Part shown: positions 16,295 to 25,600 of the stretch, one piece after another
Position numbering within the stretch: position 1 is the first letter of the stretch
Layout: each line of letters starts with the position of its first letter
NCBI GenBank assembly: GCA_963756975.1
Contig: CAVWPS010000001.1
Span: forward strand, 1,054,001 to 1,118,000
Reading direction: 5' to 3'
Length of the DNA stretch: 64,000 nt
Source: CAVRQM01 sp963756975
GTDB lineage: Bacteria; Pseudomonadota; Alphaproteobacteria; Acetobacterales; Acetobacteraceae
Made by a program: the position numbers and the translations under genes
Notes under the pieces: model-generated
Database searches by the model: none
Told to the model about the DNA's origin: nothing
What the model saw: the letters and a program-made list of their open reading frames with translations, nothing else

Positions 16295-17092
16295 CTAAGC
16301 GTTGGGCCGCGACGAGCCCGCAGCCGCGTACCGGTCGCCCATGAAGCGCAGGCGCGTCGGCTGCATGCTGTCGTTCGGATCGAGCCGATAGAACGCCGTC
16401 GCCTGCATGGTGCCGACGCTGTCCTGGCGGCGCAGGATGTCGAACACGACGCGATCCTCGCCCTGGCCGAAAAGGTCGCCGGGGCGCGGCGTGTTCCACC
16501 CCAGCAGCGCCGCCTCGCATTGCGTCTTGTCGAGCATCAGGCAGTTCGTATCGACGAAGCCGCCTAAATGTTCGGCGAACACGCCCTTGCCCGGACCGAC
16601 GGATTCCCAGGTGTCGACGCAGATCGGCCGCGCCGTCTCGGGATGGACGAACCACCGCAGCGACCACGCCCAGGGCGCCAGCTTCAGGGCGTCGCAGAGC
16701 AGTCGCAGATGGTCGGGATGGAACCAGTTGTCGTCGTCGAGGTAGGCGATGTTGCGGCTGTTCGCGAGCAGGCTGAGCACGCAGCGCAACGCTCCGCCGG
16801 CGACGGATTTCGTCACACCGCCATGCCGGGCCGACGTCGAATATCCGGGGTAGATCGCCTGCAGCACCACGTTGCCGGGCCGGTTGGCGCACGCCTCGTC
16901 GAGCAGATCGAGCGAGCCGAGCGGGGCGTCGATCCCGACCAGCATCTGGATGCGCCCCGCGAAATTCTGCGCGAACACCGACTGTACCGCGCGAACCAGC
17001 GACGGGCGCAGGATCGTGGGCATGACCACGGCAACGTCCGCCGGCGTCTGGAGCGTCGCGGGGTCGCCGTAGGTGCGCAGGAAGCTGGTCAT
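16295..17092 (-). CDS. Glycosyltransferase, GT-A fold (family 2-like)
   Basis: A 265-residue cytoplasmic protein with no membrane segment. It begins with the nucleotide-sugar-binding strand VAVVMPTILRPSL and carries the metal motif YLDDDNWFHP. ATG at 17092 overlaps the stop of the upstream DNA glycosylase-like gene (ATGA), so the two are translationally coupled. Acceptor and donor are unknown. It is convergent with the SDR gene. Confidence 0.8.
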   Translation of the reverse strand: MTSFLRTYGDPATLQTPADVAVVMPTILRPSLVRAVQSVFAQNFAGRIQMLVGIDAPLGSLDLLDEACANRPGNVVLQAIYPGYSTSARHGGVTKSVAGGALRCVLSLLANSRNIAYLDDDNWFHPDHLRLLCDALKLAPWAWSLRWFVHPETARPICVDTWESVGPGKGVFAEHLGGFVDTNCLMLDKTQCEAALLGWNTPRPGDLFGQGEDRVVFDILRRQDSVGTMQATAFYRLDPNDSMQPTRLRFMGDRYAAAGSSRPNA

Positions 17093-18267
17093 GGATCGAC
17101 CGCCTGACCGGGCGCGATGACGACGCTCGACAATCCAAGCCATGACGCCATCAGGCCGAGCTCCGCCATCAGCCGTTCGACCGTATCCGGCGGCGCATCC
17201 GGCTCGATATGCATGCGTTGGACAATCAGCGTGGCGCCTTTCCGGTCCGCCTTCAGATCCACCCGTGCGACGAGCGCACCGTCCAGCAGAAACGGCAGCA
17301 CGTAGTAGCCGTGCTCGCGCTTATGGGCGGGCGTGTAGATTTCGAGCCGGTAGCGGAAGCCGAACAGCCGCTCGGTTCGCGGGCGGTGCCAGATCAGCGG
17401 GTCGAACGGCGACAACATCGCCGCACCCTCGATCTTGCGGCCGGCCCGCGCGTCCTTGTGCAGATACGCAAGCTGCGACCAGCCGCGCACGCGCACGGGA
17501 AGGACCGTCCCCTCCTCGACCAGCTGCCCGATCGGCAGCGCGGCATCGGCGGCCGGGATGCGGTAGTAGTCGCGAAGATCGTCGGCCGTCGCGATGCCGA
17601 GTGCCCGCGCCGACCGCGCCAGCAGCGCCCGCCTTGCGTCGACCCCGGTCGGCGTGGGCAGGTCCAGGATCGCCCGGGGGAGCACGCGTTCGGGGAGGTC
17701 GTACACCCGCTCGAAGCTGCTCCGCCGGTGCGTCGCGGCCACAAGCCCCGCCCAGAACAGCCATTCGAGCGCGTGCTTCGCGTCGCTCCAGACCCACATC
17801 CCCTTGGACGCGCCACGGCCGGTCACGTCGGACGCGGCGAGCGGCCCCTCGGCCCCGATGCGCGCCAGCAAGGCGTCGGCCTCGGCGCGTTTTTCGGTCG
17901 CGTACGGATTGAGGCGATCCCAAGCGCCCGTGCCCCGAAGTGCCCGCGCCATCCGCCACCGCAGCAACGGCTGACAGTCGACCGGCAGCAGCGACGCCTC
18001 GTGGCCCCAATACTCGAAATAGCGGCGCGGCTTTTTCAGCACGAGCGCGTCGAGGGCGGCCGGGTCGTACGACCCGAGGCGGGAGAACAGCGGGAGGTAG
18101 TGCGCGCGAACCAGGACGTTCACGCTGTCGATCTGGAGCAGGCCGAGCCGGTCGATCGCATTACGCATCGCGGCCGCGCCGACGACGCCGCCACGGGACA
18201 GCCCGTTGAAACCCTGAGCCGTCAACGCGATGCGCCGCGCCTCCGAGACGGAGAGTTCCGGCTTCAG
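17089..18267 (-). CDS. YcaQ/AlkX-like winged-helix DNA glycosylase
   Basis: A protein of about 392 residues of the HTH_42 family (YcaQ, AlkZ), which unhooks interstrand crosslinks and excises bulky alkylated bases. The catalytic motif reads LLQIDSVNVLVRAHY (Gln45-Ile-Asp47), the Gln-hydrophobic-Asp form reported for YcaQ rather than the Gln-x-Gln of AlkZ. Other family segments are FEYWGHEASLLP and LLSPFDPLIWHRPRTERLFG. The family N-terminus (LSVSEARRIALTAQGF) extends upstream of the TTG at 18225, with no standard start codon. I therefore extend to a CTG at 18267, close to the pyrH stop. Start confidence is low; function fairly sure. Confidence 0.8.
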   Translation of the reverse strand: MKPELSVSEARRIALTAQGFNGLSRGGVVGAAAMRNAIDRLGLLQIDSVNVLVRAHYLPLFSRLGSYDPAALDALVLKKPRRYFEYWGHEASLLPVDCQPLLRWRMARALRGTGAWDRLNPYATEKRAEADALLARIGAEGPLAASDVTGRGASKGMWVWSDAKHALEWLFWAGLVAATHRRSSFERVYDLPERVLPRAILDLPTPTGVDARRALLARSARALGIATADDLRDYYRIPAADAALPIGQLVEEGTVLPVRVRGWSQLAYLHKDARAGRKIEGAAMLSPFDPLIWHRPRTERLFGFRYRLEIYTPAHKREHGYYVLPFLLDGALVARVDLKADRKGATLIVQRMHIEPDAPPDTVERLMAELGLMASWLGLSSVVIAPGQAVDP

Positions 18268-18272
18268 GGCCG

Positions 18273-19004
18273 CTAACCAGTCTCCAGGATCGTCGTAAAC
18301 CGTCCCTCGCCGCGCATCACCTGGGCGAACGCCCCGGCGGCATGGATGTTGAACACCAGGATCGGCAGATGATTTTCACGCGCGAGGCTGATCGCCGCCG
18401 CGTCCATCACCGCCAGATCGCGCGTCAGCACGTCCAGGTAGGTGAGCGTGTCGAACCGTTCGGCGTCCGGCACCCGCCTCGGGTCGGCCGAGTATACGCC
18501 GTCCACTTGCGTGCCCTTCAGAAGCGCGTCGCATCCCATTTCGGCGGCCCGTAGCGCCGCGGCCGTGTCGGTGGTGAAGAACGGGTTGCCGGTGCCGGCG
18601 GCGAAGATCACCACCCGCCCCTTCTCCATGTGCCGCACCGCGCGCCGGCGAATATACGGCTCGCAGATCGTGGACATCGGGATCGCCGACTGCACCCGCG
18701 TCGGCACGCCGCATTTCTCGAGCGCGTTCTGCATGGCGAGCGCGTTCATCACCGTCGCCAGCATGCCCATGTAGTCGGCCTGCGCGCGCTCCATCCCGCC
18801 CGCCGCACCGGCGATGCCGCGAAAGATGTTGCCGCCGCCGAGCACGAGGCAAACCTGCGCGCCGGTCTCGATCACCGCACCCACATCCATCGCGATGCGG
18901 GTGACGGTGTCGACATCGAGACCGTATTCACGCCGGCCCATCAGCGCCTCGCCCGACACCTTCAACAGGACGCGTTGATACCGGTAGGGCGTGGCGTCGG
19001 TCAT
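18273..19004 (-). CDS. pyrH: UMP kinase
   Basis: Cytoplasmic hexameric UMP kinase of the amino-acid-kinase fold, giving UDP for nucleotide and cell-wall synthesis. The protein is 243 residues, with VLLKVSGEALMG (phosphate site), VLGGGNIFRG and FAAGTGNPFFTTDTAAALRA as clear signatures. It follows tsf by 14 bases in the standard rpsB-tsf-pyrH order. frr would normally come next, but the accessory block starts here. Confidence 0.97.
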   Translation of the reverse strand: MTDATPYRYQRVLLKVSGEALMGRREYGLDVDTVTRIAMDVGAVIETGAQVCLVLGGGNIFRGIAGAAGGMERAQADYMGMLATVMNALAMQNALEKCGVPTRVQSAIPMSTICEPYIRRRAVRHMEKGRVVIFAAGTGNPFFTTDTAAALRAAEMGCDALLKGTQVDGVYSADPRRVPDAERFDTLTYLDVLTRDLAVMDAAAISLARENHLPILVFNIHAAGAFAQVMRGEGRFTTILETG

Positions 19005-19018
19005 TGTCGGTTAAACGG

Positions 19019-19933
19019 TCAGGGCGTCAGGCCGGCGGCGGCGGCCACGTCGGCCGCGAAGTCTCCGACCGTCTTCTCGATGCCTTCGCCGAGATGGTAG
19101 CGCTCGAATCCCGTCAGCTCCGCGCCGGCCTTTTGCACGACCGCGCGCACCCGGCTCTCGCCGTCATGCACCCAGACCTGCTCCAGAAGCACGACTTCCT
19201 CGTAATACTTGCGGATCCGCCCCTCGATCATCTTGGCGATCACCGCGTCGGGCTTGCCGGACGCGCGCGCCTGATCGGTCAGCACCGCCCGCTCCCGCTC
19301 CAGCGCCGCCGGATCGACCCCGTCGACGTCGAGCGATTCCGGCCGCGTCGCCGCGACATGCATGCCGACCTGCCGGCCGAGGATTTCCAGCGCGTTGAGT
19401 TCGCTGTCGCTCTCGACCGCCACCAGCACGCCGATCTTGCCGAGGCCCGGCTTGACCGCCTGGTGGATGTAGGTCGCCACGACGCCCTTGCTGACCGTCA
19501 TCACCCGCGCGCGGCGGATATTCATGTTCTCGCCGATCGTGGCGATCATGTGCGTCAGCTCTTCGGCGACCGTGCGGCTGCCGCCCGGATACGGGGCCGC
19601 CTTGATCGCCTCGACATCCTCGCCGACCGCGAGTGCGACGGCGGCGACACCGGACACGAATGCCTGGAACGCCTCGTTGCGGGCGACGAAGTCGGTCTCG
19701 GAGTTGACCTCGACCATGGCGGCGGCGTGCGCGCGCGACGCGACGCCGACCAGCCCCTCGGCCGCGACCCGGCCCGACTTCTTGGCCGCCGCCGACAGGC
19801 CCTTCTTGCGCAGCCAGTCGACCGCGGCCTCGGTGTCGCCGCCGCTCTCGGTCAGCGCCTTCTTGCAGTCCATCATCCCGGCGCCGGTCCGCTCGCGCAG
19901 TTCCTTGACCAAGGCGGGTGTAATGTCGGCCAT
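19019..19933 (-). CDS. tsf: Elongation factor Ts
   Basis: Guanine-nucleotide exchange factor for EF-Tu. The UBA-like N-terminus has RTGAGMMDCKKAL. The EF-Tu contact VNSETDFVARN is intact. Two dimerisation subdomains follow. The length (304) is normal. It is separated from rpsB by 21 bases. Confidence 0.97.
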   Translation of the reverse strand: MADITPALVKELRERTGAGMMDCKKALTESGGDTEAAVDWLRKKGLSAAAKKSGRVAAEGLVGVASRAHAAAMVEVNSETDFVARNEAFQAFVSGVAAVALAVGEDVEAIKAAPYPGGSRTVAEELTHMIATIGENMNIRRARVMTVSKGVVATYIHQAVKPGLGKIGVLVAVESDSELNALEILGRQVGMHVAATRPESLDVDGVDPAALERERAVLTDQARASGKPDAVIAKMIEGRIRKYYEEVVLLEQVWVHDGESRVRAVVQKAGAELTGFERYHLGEGIEKTVGDFAADVAAAAGLTP

Positions 19934-19954
19934 CTGTCTAACTTCCTCGAAGAA

Positions 19955-20743
19955 CTAGGCGGTCACGGGCGCGGCTTCGATCACCTCGGCCGGCGGCGGC
20001 AGGATCTCGGGCGGCAGTTCTTCCGACGCGCCGATATCACGGCCGCTGGCGACCATCTCGGCGCTGATCCCGTCCAGCACGGCGCCCGACACCAGGTCGC
20101 AATACATCGTGATGGCGCGGATCGCGTCGTCGTTGCCGGGGATCGGGAAGGTGACGCCGGTCGGGTCGGAGTTGCTGTCCAGGATCGCCACCACCGGGAT
20201 GCCGAGCTTGGTGGCCTCCTCGACGGCCAGCTTTTCCTTGTTCGTGTCGATGATGAACAGGATATCCGGCAGGCCGCCCATGTCGCGAATGCCGCCGAGC
20301 GCGCGCTCGAGCTTCTCGCGGTCGCGGGTGATGTCCAAGATTTCCTTCTTGGTCAGCCCGGTCGTGTCGCCGGCCAGCGTCTCGTCGATCTGGCGCAGGC
20401 GCTTGATGCTGCCGGTGATCGTCTTCCAGTTGGTGAGCATGCCGCCCAGCCAGCGATGGTTGACGTAATACTGCCCGCAGCGATTGGCCGCGTCCGCGAC
20501 GTACTCGGCCGCGGCGCGCTTGGTGCCGACGAACAGCACGCGGCCACCGGCGGCGGTCACGTCACGAACGGCGCGCAGCGCGCGGTCGAGCAACGGGACG
20601 GTCTGCTGCAGGTCGATGATGTGGACCTGGTTGCGGACGCCGAAGAGATACGGCTCCATCCGCGGATTCCAGCGGCGGGTGTGGTGGCCGAAATGGACGC
20701 CGGCCTCGAGCAGTTGACGCAGTGAGAAATCGGGCATCGCCAT
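19955..20743 (-). CDS. rpsB: 30S ribosomal protein S2
   Basis: A 262-residue S2. The N-terminus LRQLLEAGVHFGHHTRRWNP, then HIIDLQQTVPLLDRAL and a C-terminal acidic/Pro tail are typical. ATG at 20743 has AAAGGAG eight bases upstream. First gene of the rpsB-tsf-pyrH unit. A likely promoter lies about 140 bases upstream. Confidence 0.97.
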   Translation of the reverse strand: MAMPDFSLRQLLEAGVHFGHHTRRWNPRMEPYLFGVRNQVHIIDLQQTVPLLDRALRAVRDVTAAGGRVLFVGTKRAAAEYVADAANRCGQYYVNHRWLGGMLTNWKTITGSIKRLRQIDETLAGDTTGLTKKEILDITRDREKLERALGGIRDMGGLPDILFIIDTNKEKLAVEEATKLGIPVVAILDSNSDPTGVTFPIPGNDDAIRAITMYCDLVSGAVLDGISAEMVASGRDIGASEELPPEILPPPAEVIEAAPVTA

Positions 20744-20881
20744 GAGCGTGCTCCTTTCCGTGTTCGGTTGTGCCTCCGCGGGGCCATGTCTCGCGACACC
20801 GAACCCGGATCGCCCTGATGGACGGACCGGAAAGGCGCCCCGCGTGTGAATTACCGACCGGAGTCTCCCGTCGGCGGCCGG

Positions 20882-20910
20882 GGTATGCCTTACCGGGCGT
20901 GTAGGCGCAA
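20882..20910 (-). promoter_or_regulatory. Candidate promoter for rpsB-tsf-pyrH
   Basis: On the minus strand TTGCGC (20910-20905) and CATACC (20887-20882) are separated by 17 bases, resembling sigma-70 -35 and -10 boxes. The leader to the rpsB ATG is about 130 bases and GC-rich, with possible stem-loops near 20860-20880. It could hold S2 autoregulation, but I see no defined motif. Confidence 0.35.
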
Positions 20911-20916
20911 GGCGAG

Positions 20917-21249
20917 CTAGGGTGTGGAAAACCCGAATACTCCCAGAAAGGTCGCGCGATGCTGGGCGATCCAGTCGGCAGACACCGAACCAATCCGGCC
21001 GTCGATCACCGTCAGGTTCAGGGTGGCCAATTTATCGAACAACACGACCGACGCGGTCTTCAGCCCTGACAGGGGAGTCGCGTCGATCGGAGCTGAGTAG
21101 GCAGTGTCCCTCAGAACAGACGTAATGAAACTGACAACGAGGTCCGATTTGCGCCCGTCAGCCGAGACGACAAGCGCCGGACGACGCTTCGCGCCCGAAA
21201 GGTCGGTGAACGGAAACCGCGCAAGGACGATGCTGCCGAACGCATACAC
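20917..21249 (-). CDS. PemK/MazF-type toxin
   Basis: A 110-residue endoribonuclease toxin of the PemK/MazF fold, predicted to cleave mRNA. The family start GSIVLARFPFTDLSGAKRRP runs into ALVVS and then FITS, which supply the usual Arg and Ser/Thr of the active site. It starts with GTG two bases after the antitoxin stop, so the pair is coupled. The last codons approach the rpsB promoter region. Target sequence is unknown. Confidence 0.88.
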   Translation of the reverse strand: MYAFGSIVLARFPFTDLSGAKRRPALVVSADGRKSDLVVSFITSVLRDTAYSAPIDATPLSGLKTASVVLFDKLATLNLTVIDGRIGSVSADWIAQHRATFLGVFGFSTP

Positions 21250-21251
21250 CT

Positions 21252-21464
21252 CTAATGGTGGCGGTCGATGACGTCGCTCTCGTCATACAGGTCCGGCTCA
21301 TCGGCCAACCAGTCGAAAGCACCACCCGCCTGCACCATTGCCGCCATCGGCATGGCATTATCGTCGATGACCTCGACGGACACGTGCACCCGCGTTCGCG
21401 GCGACAGCCCGTGCCGCACCAACTCTTCGGCTATTCCAGCGACTTCGGCTTCCAGCGTGATCAT
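21252..21464 (-). CDS. Putative antitoxin partnered with the MazF-type toxin
   Basis: A 70-residue acidic protein immediately upstream of, and coupled to, the toxin gene. The C-terminal part (GGAFDWLADEPDLYDESDVI) is acidic and likely disordered, as expected for the toxin-neutralising half. The N-terminal part has no recognised DNA-binding fold. I start at ATG 21464; the frame continues to 21518, but AGGAGG lies upstream of 21464. The assignment rests mainly on context. Confidence 0.7.
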   Translation of the reverse strand: MITLEAEVAGIAEELVRHGLSPRTRVHVSVEVIDDNAMPMAAMVQAGGAFDWLADEPDLYDESDVIDRHH

Positions 21465-21485
21465 CGGTCCGACGCCCTCCTGACT

Positions 21486-21521
21486 AGTTTGCCGCGTGGA
21501 CACCATTCCGATACGCAAACT
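21486..21521. promoter_or_regulatory. Inverted repeat upstream of the toxin-antitoxin pair
   Basis: AGTTTGC (21486-21492) and GCAAACT (21515-21521) form perfect 7-bp arms with a 22-base spacer. They lie in the 125-bp divergent region between the antitoxin and the lipoprotein gene. A likely autoregulatory operator, based on position only. Confidence 0.4.
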
Positions 21522-21589
21522 GCGAGTGGCCGGAGACGGTGGAGGCAGCAGCGAATAACTACTACTACGCTATTTATGGAGTGGGTCAG

Positions 21590-22195
21590 GTGATTGCGAC
21601 GCGGAGACCATCCGGCGGTGCCGCTCAGCTCGCCCTGTGCCTGCTGCTCGCCGGTTGCGGCCCCGACTTCACGCCCGGCACCTACGACGTTCGCGCCGTG
21701 CAGCAGGTCAACAAGGTCGACCAGGCCGAGATCGTCGGCTACCGGCAGGTGGCGATCAGCGCGGACGGGACGGTCGGCGTCGTGACCGGTGGTGCGGCCG
21801 GCGGAATCGCGGGCTCGCAGGCCGCCGGCGGGATCGGCTCGGCGTTCGGCGCACTCGGCGGCACCATCATCGGCGGCCTCGTCGGCGGCGCGGTCGAGAA
21901 GACGACCGGGAAGCTGCAAGGCTTCGAATACATCGTGCGGAAGGCCAATGGCGAGTTGCTCTCGGTGGTTCAGCGCGACCTGAAACCGCTGCCGATCGGC
22001 CAGCGCGTGCTGCTGATCGCGGGTGCCCAGGCCAGGATCGTCCCCGACTACACCGTCGCCCCGGCAACCGCCGCGCCCGCGCCGGTCGTGCCGGCCACGC
22101 CGCCGCCCGCCGACACGGTCCCGTCCGTCCCGACGCCGGCCGCCATCACCTCGGTGCCGCTCGATCCGCCCCCGGCTGCCAAAGCGGTGCCGTAG
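21590..22195 (+). CDS. SlyB-like lipoprotein with glycine-zipper segment
   Basis: A 201-residue predicted outer-membrane lipoprotein. From GTG 21590 (GGAG eight bases upstream) a short signal peptide ends in the lipobox LLLAGC (Cys23). A Gly/Ala-rich glycine-zipper stretch (GGAAGGIAGSQAAGGIGSAF, continued) occupies about residues 68-105. It is followed by a SlyB/17-kDa-antigen-like strand region (GFEYIVRKANGELLSVVQ) and a Pro/Ala/Thr-rich tail of about 45 residues. Its last 148 bases overlap the convergent GNAT gene. Role in envelope integrity is inferred from the family. Confidence 0.8.
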   Translation: MIATRRPSGGAAQLALCLLLAGCGPDFTPGTYDVRAVQQVNKVDQAEIVGYRQVAISADGTVGVVTGGAAGGIAGSQAAGGIGSAFGALGGTIIGGLVGGAVEKTTGKLQGFEYIVRKANGELLSVVQRDLKPLPIGQRVLLIAGAQARIVPDYTVAPATAAPAPVVPATPPPADTVPSVPTPAAITSVPLDPPPAAKAVP

Positions 22196-22604
22196 CGCAT
22201 CCGCCAGATCGGCCGCGTTCCGCCGGGGTTCGTCCCCGCGCTGACGACGACAAACCCGTGCCGCCGGTAGAAGGCGGCCGCCCGAACATTGTCCTGGTTC
22301 ACGTCGAGCCACAGTCCCGCCGGGCACACCGACTTGGCCCAGCCCATCAGCGCGTCCGCGACCCCGCTGCCCCAGGCCGCCGGATCGACCGCCAGCTGAT
22401 CGAGTTCGCCGCGCTCCGGCCACAGCATCGCGAACCCCACCGGCGGCTCGCCCGCGACCACGGTTTTCGCGGGCAGCGCCAGATGCTCGACGATCCAAGG
22501 CCGCCGTGCCGCGAAATCGATCGACGGCATGGTTTCGACCCACGCCCGCACCCACAGATCGGCCAGCGCGATCGGTGTCCGCCGGACCGGAACGGCCGGA
22601 TCAC
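22048..22604 (-). pseudogene. GNAT acetyltransferase, frame split near N-terminus
   Basis: The acetyl-CoA-binding core is clear (QLAVDPAAWGSGVADALMGW, then FYRRHGFVVVS). The domain start VIRPFRSGG lies in a different frame, from a GTG at 22604 that overlaps the dnaE stop (GTGA). It joins the core (ALADLWVRAWVETM) only if one base is added at about 22570-22580. The C-terminus has about 45 Gly/Ala-rich residues read from the antisense of the lipoprotein tail, so the true end may also be wrong. Substrate unknown. The shortest intact frame starts at 22551. Confidence 0.6.
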
Positions 22605-25600
22605 TGAATGTCGACCCGCTGCACGCCCATGTGCGACTTGATCGCCTGCGCCAGACTTAGGGCTCGTGTTGAACCCGCCCGGCAGCCGCACCTCGACCTC
22701 CGGCGCCGCCGCGTCGCCGAACCTGGGGATCAGCCGCACTTCGCCGCGTCCCCGTCCCTCGCGCGACAGCATCGCCCGGATGTGCTCGACCGCATCCGGC
22801 CGGTCGAGCCAGATCCGCAAGCCGCCCGCCGCCTTCGCCGCCGCATCGTCGAGCGTGCCGACATCGAGCGCCGTGATCCGCACCGCCTCGCCCTCGACCT
22901 TCAGCTCGGCCGAGACCAGCAGCATCTGCCCCGCCGCCAGCATCGACCGGCTCCGCGCCAGCACCTCGGAGAACAGCGTCACCTCATAACTGCCGGCCGC
23001 GTCCGACAGCCGGACCCACGCCATGCGGCTGCCCTTCTGGGTCGTCCGCTCCTTGCTCGCGACCACGATGCCGGCGAGCTTGGCGCGGCCGGTGCCCGCC
23101 CGCGCCTCCGCCTCGATCCGGCCCGAGCCGATCACGCCGATCCGCCGCAGCACCGGCGTGTAGGCATCGAGAGGGTGAGCGGTCAGATGGAAGCCCACCG
23201 CCTCCGCCTCCGCCGCCAGCCGCTCCAGATCAGGCCAGTCCGCCGCGTCCGGCACCCGCAGCGGCTCCGGGGCCGCGTCCGGCACGGCGCCGAACAGCGC
23301 CACCTGGCTCGACGCCCGCGCCTCGGCCGCACTCTGCGCGCGCTTGATCACCGCCTCCGCCGCGCCGAATGCCCGCGCCCGGTTCGGCTCTAACTCGTCC
23401 AATGCGCCCGCCCGCGCGAGGCTTTCGAGCTGCAGCTTGTTCATCTGCCGTGGATCGACTCGTCCCGCGAGATCGGCCAACGAGGCGAACGGCTTTGATC
23501 CCCGCTCCGCGACCAGCGCGTCCATCGCCGACCGCCCGACGCGTTTGACGGCGGCCAGCGCGTAGCGGATCGCGAGCCCCGTGTCGGTATCCTCCAGCGA
23601 GAAATCGGCGACGCTGCGGTTGATGTCGGGCGGCAACACCTTGATCCCGGCGCGAGACGCATCTTGCCGCAGCGATGCGAGCCGGTCCGTGTTGGTCATC
23701 GCGAGCGACATGCACGCGGCCAGGAACGCCTCCGGATGGTTCGCCTTCATCCACGCCGTCTGATACGCGACCAGCGCATACGCCGCCGCGTGCGACTTGT
23801 TGAACCCGTAATCGGCGAACCGCGCCATGAGGTCGAACACCTCCTCGGCCTTCTCCGCCGTGACCCCCCGCGCCATCGCGCCGTCGGTAAACGTCTTGCG
23901 CTGCGCGTCCATCTCGGAGCGCACCTTCTTGCCCATCGCGCGCCGCAGCAGGTCGGCACCGCCGAGGCTGTAGCCCGCCATCGACTGCGCGATCTGCATC
24001 ACCTGCTCCTGGTAGACCATGATGCCGTAGGTCTCGCCGAGGATCGCCGTCAGGTCCGGGTGCGGCGGGGCCCACGCCTCGCCGTGCTTGCGCTTGCAGT
24101 AATCGGGGATGTTGGCCATCGGCCCCGGCCGGTACAGCGCCACCGCCGCGATCAGATCCTCGAACCGGTCGGGCCGCATCTGCCGCAACACGTCGCGCAT
24201 GCCGGGCGATTCGAACTGGAACACGCCGCCCGCGTCGCCCCGCGCCAGCATCGCGTAGGTCGGCCCGTCATCCACCGGCAACCGGTCGAGGTCGACGGCG
24301 ATGCCGCGCGCGGCCAGCAGCCCGACCGCGCGTTTCAGGATCGTCAGTGTCGTGAGCCCGAGGAAGTCGAACTTCACCAGCCCGGCCTGCTCGACGTATT
24401 TCATCGAGTATTGCGTCACCAGCGCGTCCGATTTCGGATCGCGGTAGACCGGCACGAGGTCGATCAACGCCCGGTCGCCGATCACGACACCCGCCGCGTG
24501 CGTGCTCGCGTGGCGGTACAACCCCTCGAGCTGCAACGCGATTTCGAGCAGCCGGCGCACGGATTCGTCCTCGGCGCGCATCGCCTGCAACCGTGGCTCG
24601 CCGTCGATCGCCTGCTGCAGCGTCACCGGTTTCGCGGGATTGTTCGGGATCAGCTCGGCAACACGGTTCACCTGCCCGAACGGCAACGCCAGCACGCGGC
24701 CGACGTCGCGCACGGCGGCGCGCGCCTGCAACTTTCCGAACGTGATGATCTGCGCGACCCGGTCGGACCCGTAGCGGTCGCGCACGTAGGAAATCACCTC
24801 GTCGCGCCGGTCCTGGCAAAAGTCGATGTCGAAGTCGGGCATCGACACGCGCTCGGGGTTCAGGAACCGCTCGAACAGCAGCCCCCACGGCAACGGGTCG
24901 ATGTCGGTGATCGTCAGCGCCCACGCGGCGACCGAACCGGCACCCGAGCCGCGCCCCGGCCCGACCGGAATATCGTGCGCCTTCGCCCATTGGATGAAGT
25001 CGGCGACGATCAGGAAGTAGCCGGGGAACCCCATCGCCTCGATCACGTCGAGTTCGAAGTCGAGCCGCTCGGCATAGATGCGGCGCTGGTCCGCGTCGGC
25101 CGACAGCGCGGTCATGCGCCGCTCCAACCCCTCGGTCGCCATCGCGCGCAGCATCTCGGGCTCGCTGCGCTGCTCGACCGTAAAGCCGGGCAGCATCGGC
25201 TTGCGCGTCTCGGCCATCACGGAACAGCGGCGCGCAATCGCAAGAGTATTGTCGCAAGCCTCCGGCAGGTCGGCGAACAGGGCGCGCATGTCCGCCGCAG
25301 GCTTGAACCACGCCTCCGGGCTGACCGTGCGCCGGTCGCGTTCGGCCAGCGTCCGTCCCTGCGCGATGCACAGCAGCGCGTCGTGCGCCTGATGCATCGC
25401 CGGTGTGGCGAAAAACACCTCGTTGGTCGCCGCGATCGGCAGCCCGAGCGCGTCGGCCAGCGCGATCATGCGCGGCTCCACCTCCGCCTCGTGCGGCGCG
25501 CCGTGCCGGTGCAACTCGACCACCAGCCGGTCGCCGAACCAGTCGGCCAGCCCCGCCAGATACTTTCGCGCCTCGGCATCCTGCCCGTCCCGCAACAGCC

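Noticed and set aside
12466..18272. Prophage or transposon as the source of the pyrH-frr block
   Set aside because: No integrase, transposase, terminal repeats or attachment-site duplication were found.
22347..22600. Long C-terminal extension of DnaE as a real novel domain
   Set aside because: Its sequence is the GNAT gene read in the wrong frame, and the true DnaE ending is visible one frame over.
22651..22665. Programmed ribosomal frameshift in dnaE
   Set aside because: Programmed shifting is known for dnaX, not dnaE. There is no slippery heptamer or downstream pseudoknot, and similar breaks occur in unrelated genes.
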